In this document: positions 38,328-39,401 of the stretch, piece by piece
Layout of the letters: each line of letters begins with the position of its first letter
Position numbering within the stretch: the first letter of the stretch is position 1
NCBI GenBank assembly: GCA_001683895.1
Contig: LXQJ01000053.1
Coordinates: 31,486 to 70,886 of the forward strand
Origin: Luteimonas sp. ANT-B3E
GTDB lineage: Bacteria; Pseudomonadota; Gammaproteobacteria; Xanthomonadales; Xanthomonadaceae
DNA: 39,401 bases
Direction of reading: 5' to 3'
Notes under the pieces: generated by a model
What the model was told of the DNA's origin: nothing
Database searches by the model: none
Seen by the model: only the letters and a program-made list of their open reading frames with translations
Translations under genes and position numbers: made by a program

Positions 38328-38346
38328 CCCACGCGACACGCAGCCG

Positions 38347-38817
38347 TCAGCCGCGGTGGTAGGGGTGGTTGGCGAGCAGCGCGGCGGCGCGATACAGCTG
38401 CTCGGCCAGCACCAGCCGCACCAGCATGTGGGGGAGCGTCAGCGGCCCCAGCGACCACGACTCGTCGGCCCGCGCGCGGACCGCCGGGGCATGGCCCTCG
38501 GGACCGCCAATGAGGAATGCGAGGTCGCGGCCCTGCCCGCGCCAGCGCTCCATCCGCCGCGCCAGCGCGATGGAATCATGCATCTCGCCCTCGTTGTCCA
38601 GCAGCACCACGTGCACCTGCCGCGGCAGCGCGGCGATCACCCGCGCACCCTCGTCGTCCATCGCACGCGCAGTGTCCTGCTGGCGGCCGCGGAGGCCGGG
38701 TGCCACTTCGATCAGATCGGTCGGCAGCCAGTGCGACAGGCGCTTGCGGTACTCGCCGACACCTTCGGCCACCCACGCCGGGGCGCGCTCGCCGACCGCG
38801 ACGATCCGTGCCTTCAC
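38347..38817 (-). CDS. rlmH: 23S rRNA (pseudouridine1915-N3)-methyltransferase
   Basis: SPOUT-class methyltransferase that adds the N3 methyl to pseudouridine 1915 in helix 69 of 23S rRNA, acting on 70S ribosomes. The 156-residue length matches E. coli (155). The SAM-binding knot shows VVLLDNEGE at about 70-78, LAFLIGGPEGH at 99-109, and the C-terminal LTLPHMLVRLVLAEQLYRA with the terminal YHRG. The ATG at 38817 opens the family N-terminus (MKARIVAVGER). It follows rsfS by 33 bases on the same strand, the usual pairing. Confidence 0.97.
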   Translation of the reverse strand: MKARIVAVGERAPAWVAEGVGEYRKRLSHWLPTDLIEVAPGLRGRQQDTARAMDDEGARVIAALPRQVHVVLLDNEGEMHDSIALARRMERWRGQGRDLAFLIGGPEGHAPAVRARADESWSLGPLTLPHMLVRLVLAEQLYRAAALLANHPYHRG

Positions 38818-38850
38818 GCCAGTCCGTGCCCAGTGGCACGGCGCGCGGGA

Positions 38851-39264
38851 TCAGCGGCCGCGGCCCGCGTAGGCATCGTCTTCCGGCGGCTCGTCGCCGA
38901 CGGTCCACAGCCGCTCCAGCGCGTAGAACTCGCGCACCCGTGGCAGCATCACGTGGACCACGACGTCACCCAGGTCGACCAGCACCCACTCCGCCTCCCG
39001 CTCGCCCTCCACGCCCAGCGGCTGGCAGTCGAACTGCTTGGCAAAGCGCACGACCTCGTCGGCAATCGATTTCACGTGTCGCGTCGACGTGCCGGAGGCG
39101 ACCACCATGTAGTCGCAGACGCTGGTCTTGCCGCGGACATCGATCTCGCTGACGTCGACGGCCTTGAGCCCGGTGACTGCCTCGCGGACGGCGCCAAGCA
39201 GGGCCTCGACCGGCGGCGGCGGGACGGGAAGACGGGTCTTGATAACTTGCGCGGTGCTGGACAA
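38851..39264 (-). CDS. rsfS: Ribosomal silencing factor RsfS
   Basis: Binds ribosomal protein uL14 and blocks 30S-50S joining when nutrients are short. The 137-residue product has the family core LKAVDVSEIDVRGKTSVCDYMVVASGTSTRHVKSIAD (split here by variable sites) from about 33 on, then GVEGEREAEWVLVDLGDVVVHVMLPRVREFY. The start is TTG at 39264; MSSTAQVIKT is a normal family N-terminus and no ATG or GTG lies between it and the core. No clear ribosome site is seen. It follows nadD by about 30 bases. A C-terminal Asp/Pro extension of roughly 15 residues is variable. Confidence 0.95.
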   Translation of the reverse strand: MSSTAQVIKTRLPVPPPPVEALLGAVREAVTGLKAVDVSEIDVRGKTSVCDYMVVASGTSTRHVKSIADEVVRFAKQFDCQPLGVEGEREAEWVLVDLGDVVVHVMLPRVREFYALERLWTVGDEPPEDDAYAGRGR

Positions 39265-39294
39265 GGGCGCGGGACTCTGGTTCGTGAAGCCGAA

Positions 39295-39300
39295 TTATAG
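39295..39300 (-). promoter_or_regulatory. TATAAT-like box overlapping the nadD stop
   Basis: The minus strand reads CTATAATTCG across the nadD TAA, about 30 bases before the rsfS TTG. It could be an internal -10 for rsfS-rlmH, but the sequence is constrained by the stop codon and may be chance. Confidence 0.25.
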
Positions 39301-39401
39301 CGGACGCGCCGCGGCCGACCCGGCGCCGTACAGGCCATGCGTCGTGATGTGGCGGGCGACGGCGTGCGGCACCAGCGGCCGCCAGTCTCCGCCTCCGGCG
39401 A
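39295..39401 (-). CDS. nadD: Nicotinate-nucleotide adenylyltransferase, C-terminal end (partial)
   Basis: The minus strand from the window edge reads in frame as GGDWRPLVPHAVARHI, then TTHGLY and a short Ala-rich tail to a TAA at 39295-39297. The order W-x-x-LVP-x-AVA-x-x-I-x-x-HGLY is the usual C-terminus of NadD, which makes deamido-NAD from nicotinate mononucleotide. nadD directly precedes rsfS and rlmH in many bacteria, which supports the call. About 34 codons are in the window; the rest lies beyond it. Confidence 0.85.
   Translation of the reverse strand, partial: AGGGDWRPLVPHAVARHITTHGLYGAGSAAARPL

Overview
This window is a chromosomal segment from a GC-rich gammaproteobacterium. Codon third positions are almost all G or C, and the gene order and protein sequences fit the Xanthomonadales/Lysobacterales (Lysobacter- or Luteimonas-like). 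The taxonomic call is an inference from synteny and from xanthomonad-like small proteins; no 16S rRNA gene is present.

Positions 1-20313 carry the conserved translation/envelope block on the + strand: rpsB, tsf, (terminator), pyrH, a CDF metal-efflux gene, frr, uppS, cdsA, dxr, rseP, bamA, lpxD, fabZ, lpxA, lpxB, rnhB, dnaE, accA. It links ribosomal proteins and factors, UMP synthesis, isoprenoid and undecaprenyl supply, phospholipid precursor synthesis, outer-membrane protein assembly, lipid A synthesis, replication and the first step of fatty-acid synthesis. Many genes are coupled by 4-bp ATGA or GTGA overlaps. Two deviations stand out: a CDF transporter sits between pyrH and frr, and no skp gene lies between bamA and lpxD.

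Positions 20314-23921 hold a decayed flavin oxidoreductase pseudogene (minus strand, 5'-truncated, two frameshifts), then tilS, xseB and ispA on the + strand. Positions 23972-26118 are the most accessory-looking part: two tandem paralogous DUF4870 membrane proteins, one small Trp-rich orphan gene, and about 0.6 kb of lower-GC DNA with no supportable gene.

Positions 26119-36125 form a proteolysis/RNA/envelope cluster, mostly on the minus strand: maf, rng, yhdP and tldD in one direction, then darP (yjgA) convergent with tldD and divergent from pmbA. TldD and PmbA are the two halves of one metalloprotease.

Positions 36246-38227 are a + strand cassette (SIMPL-domain secreted protein, small charged protein, TonB-like protein) between maf and the minus-strand nadD-rsfS-rlmH group (38347-39401), of which nadD is cut by the window edge.

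I found no phage, transposase, CRISPR array, tRNA or rRNA gene, and no gene cluster that looks like a new system. The window is mainly housekeeping; the findings are local oddities in an otherwise ordinary region.
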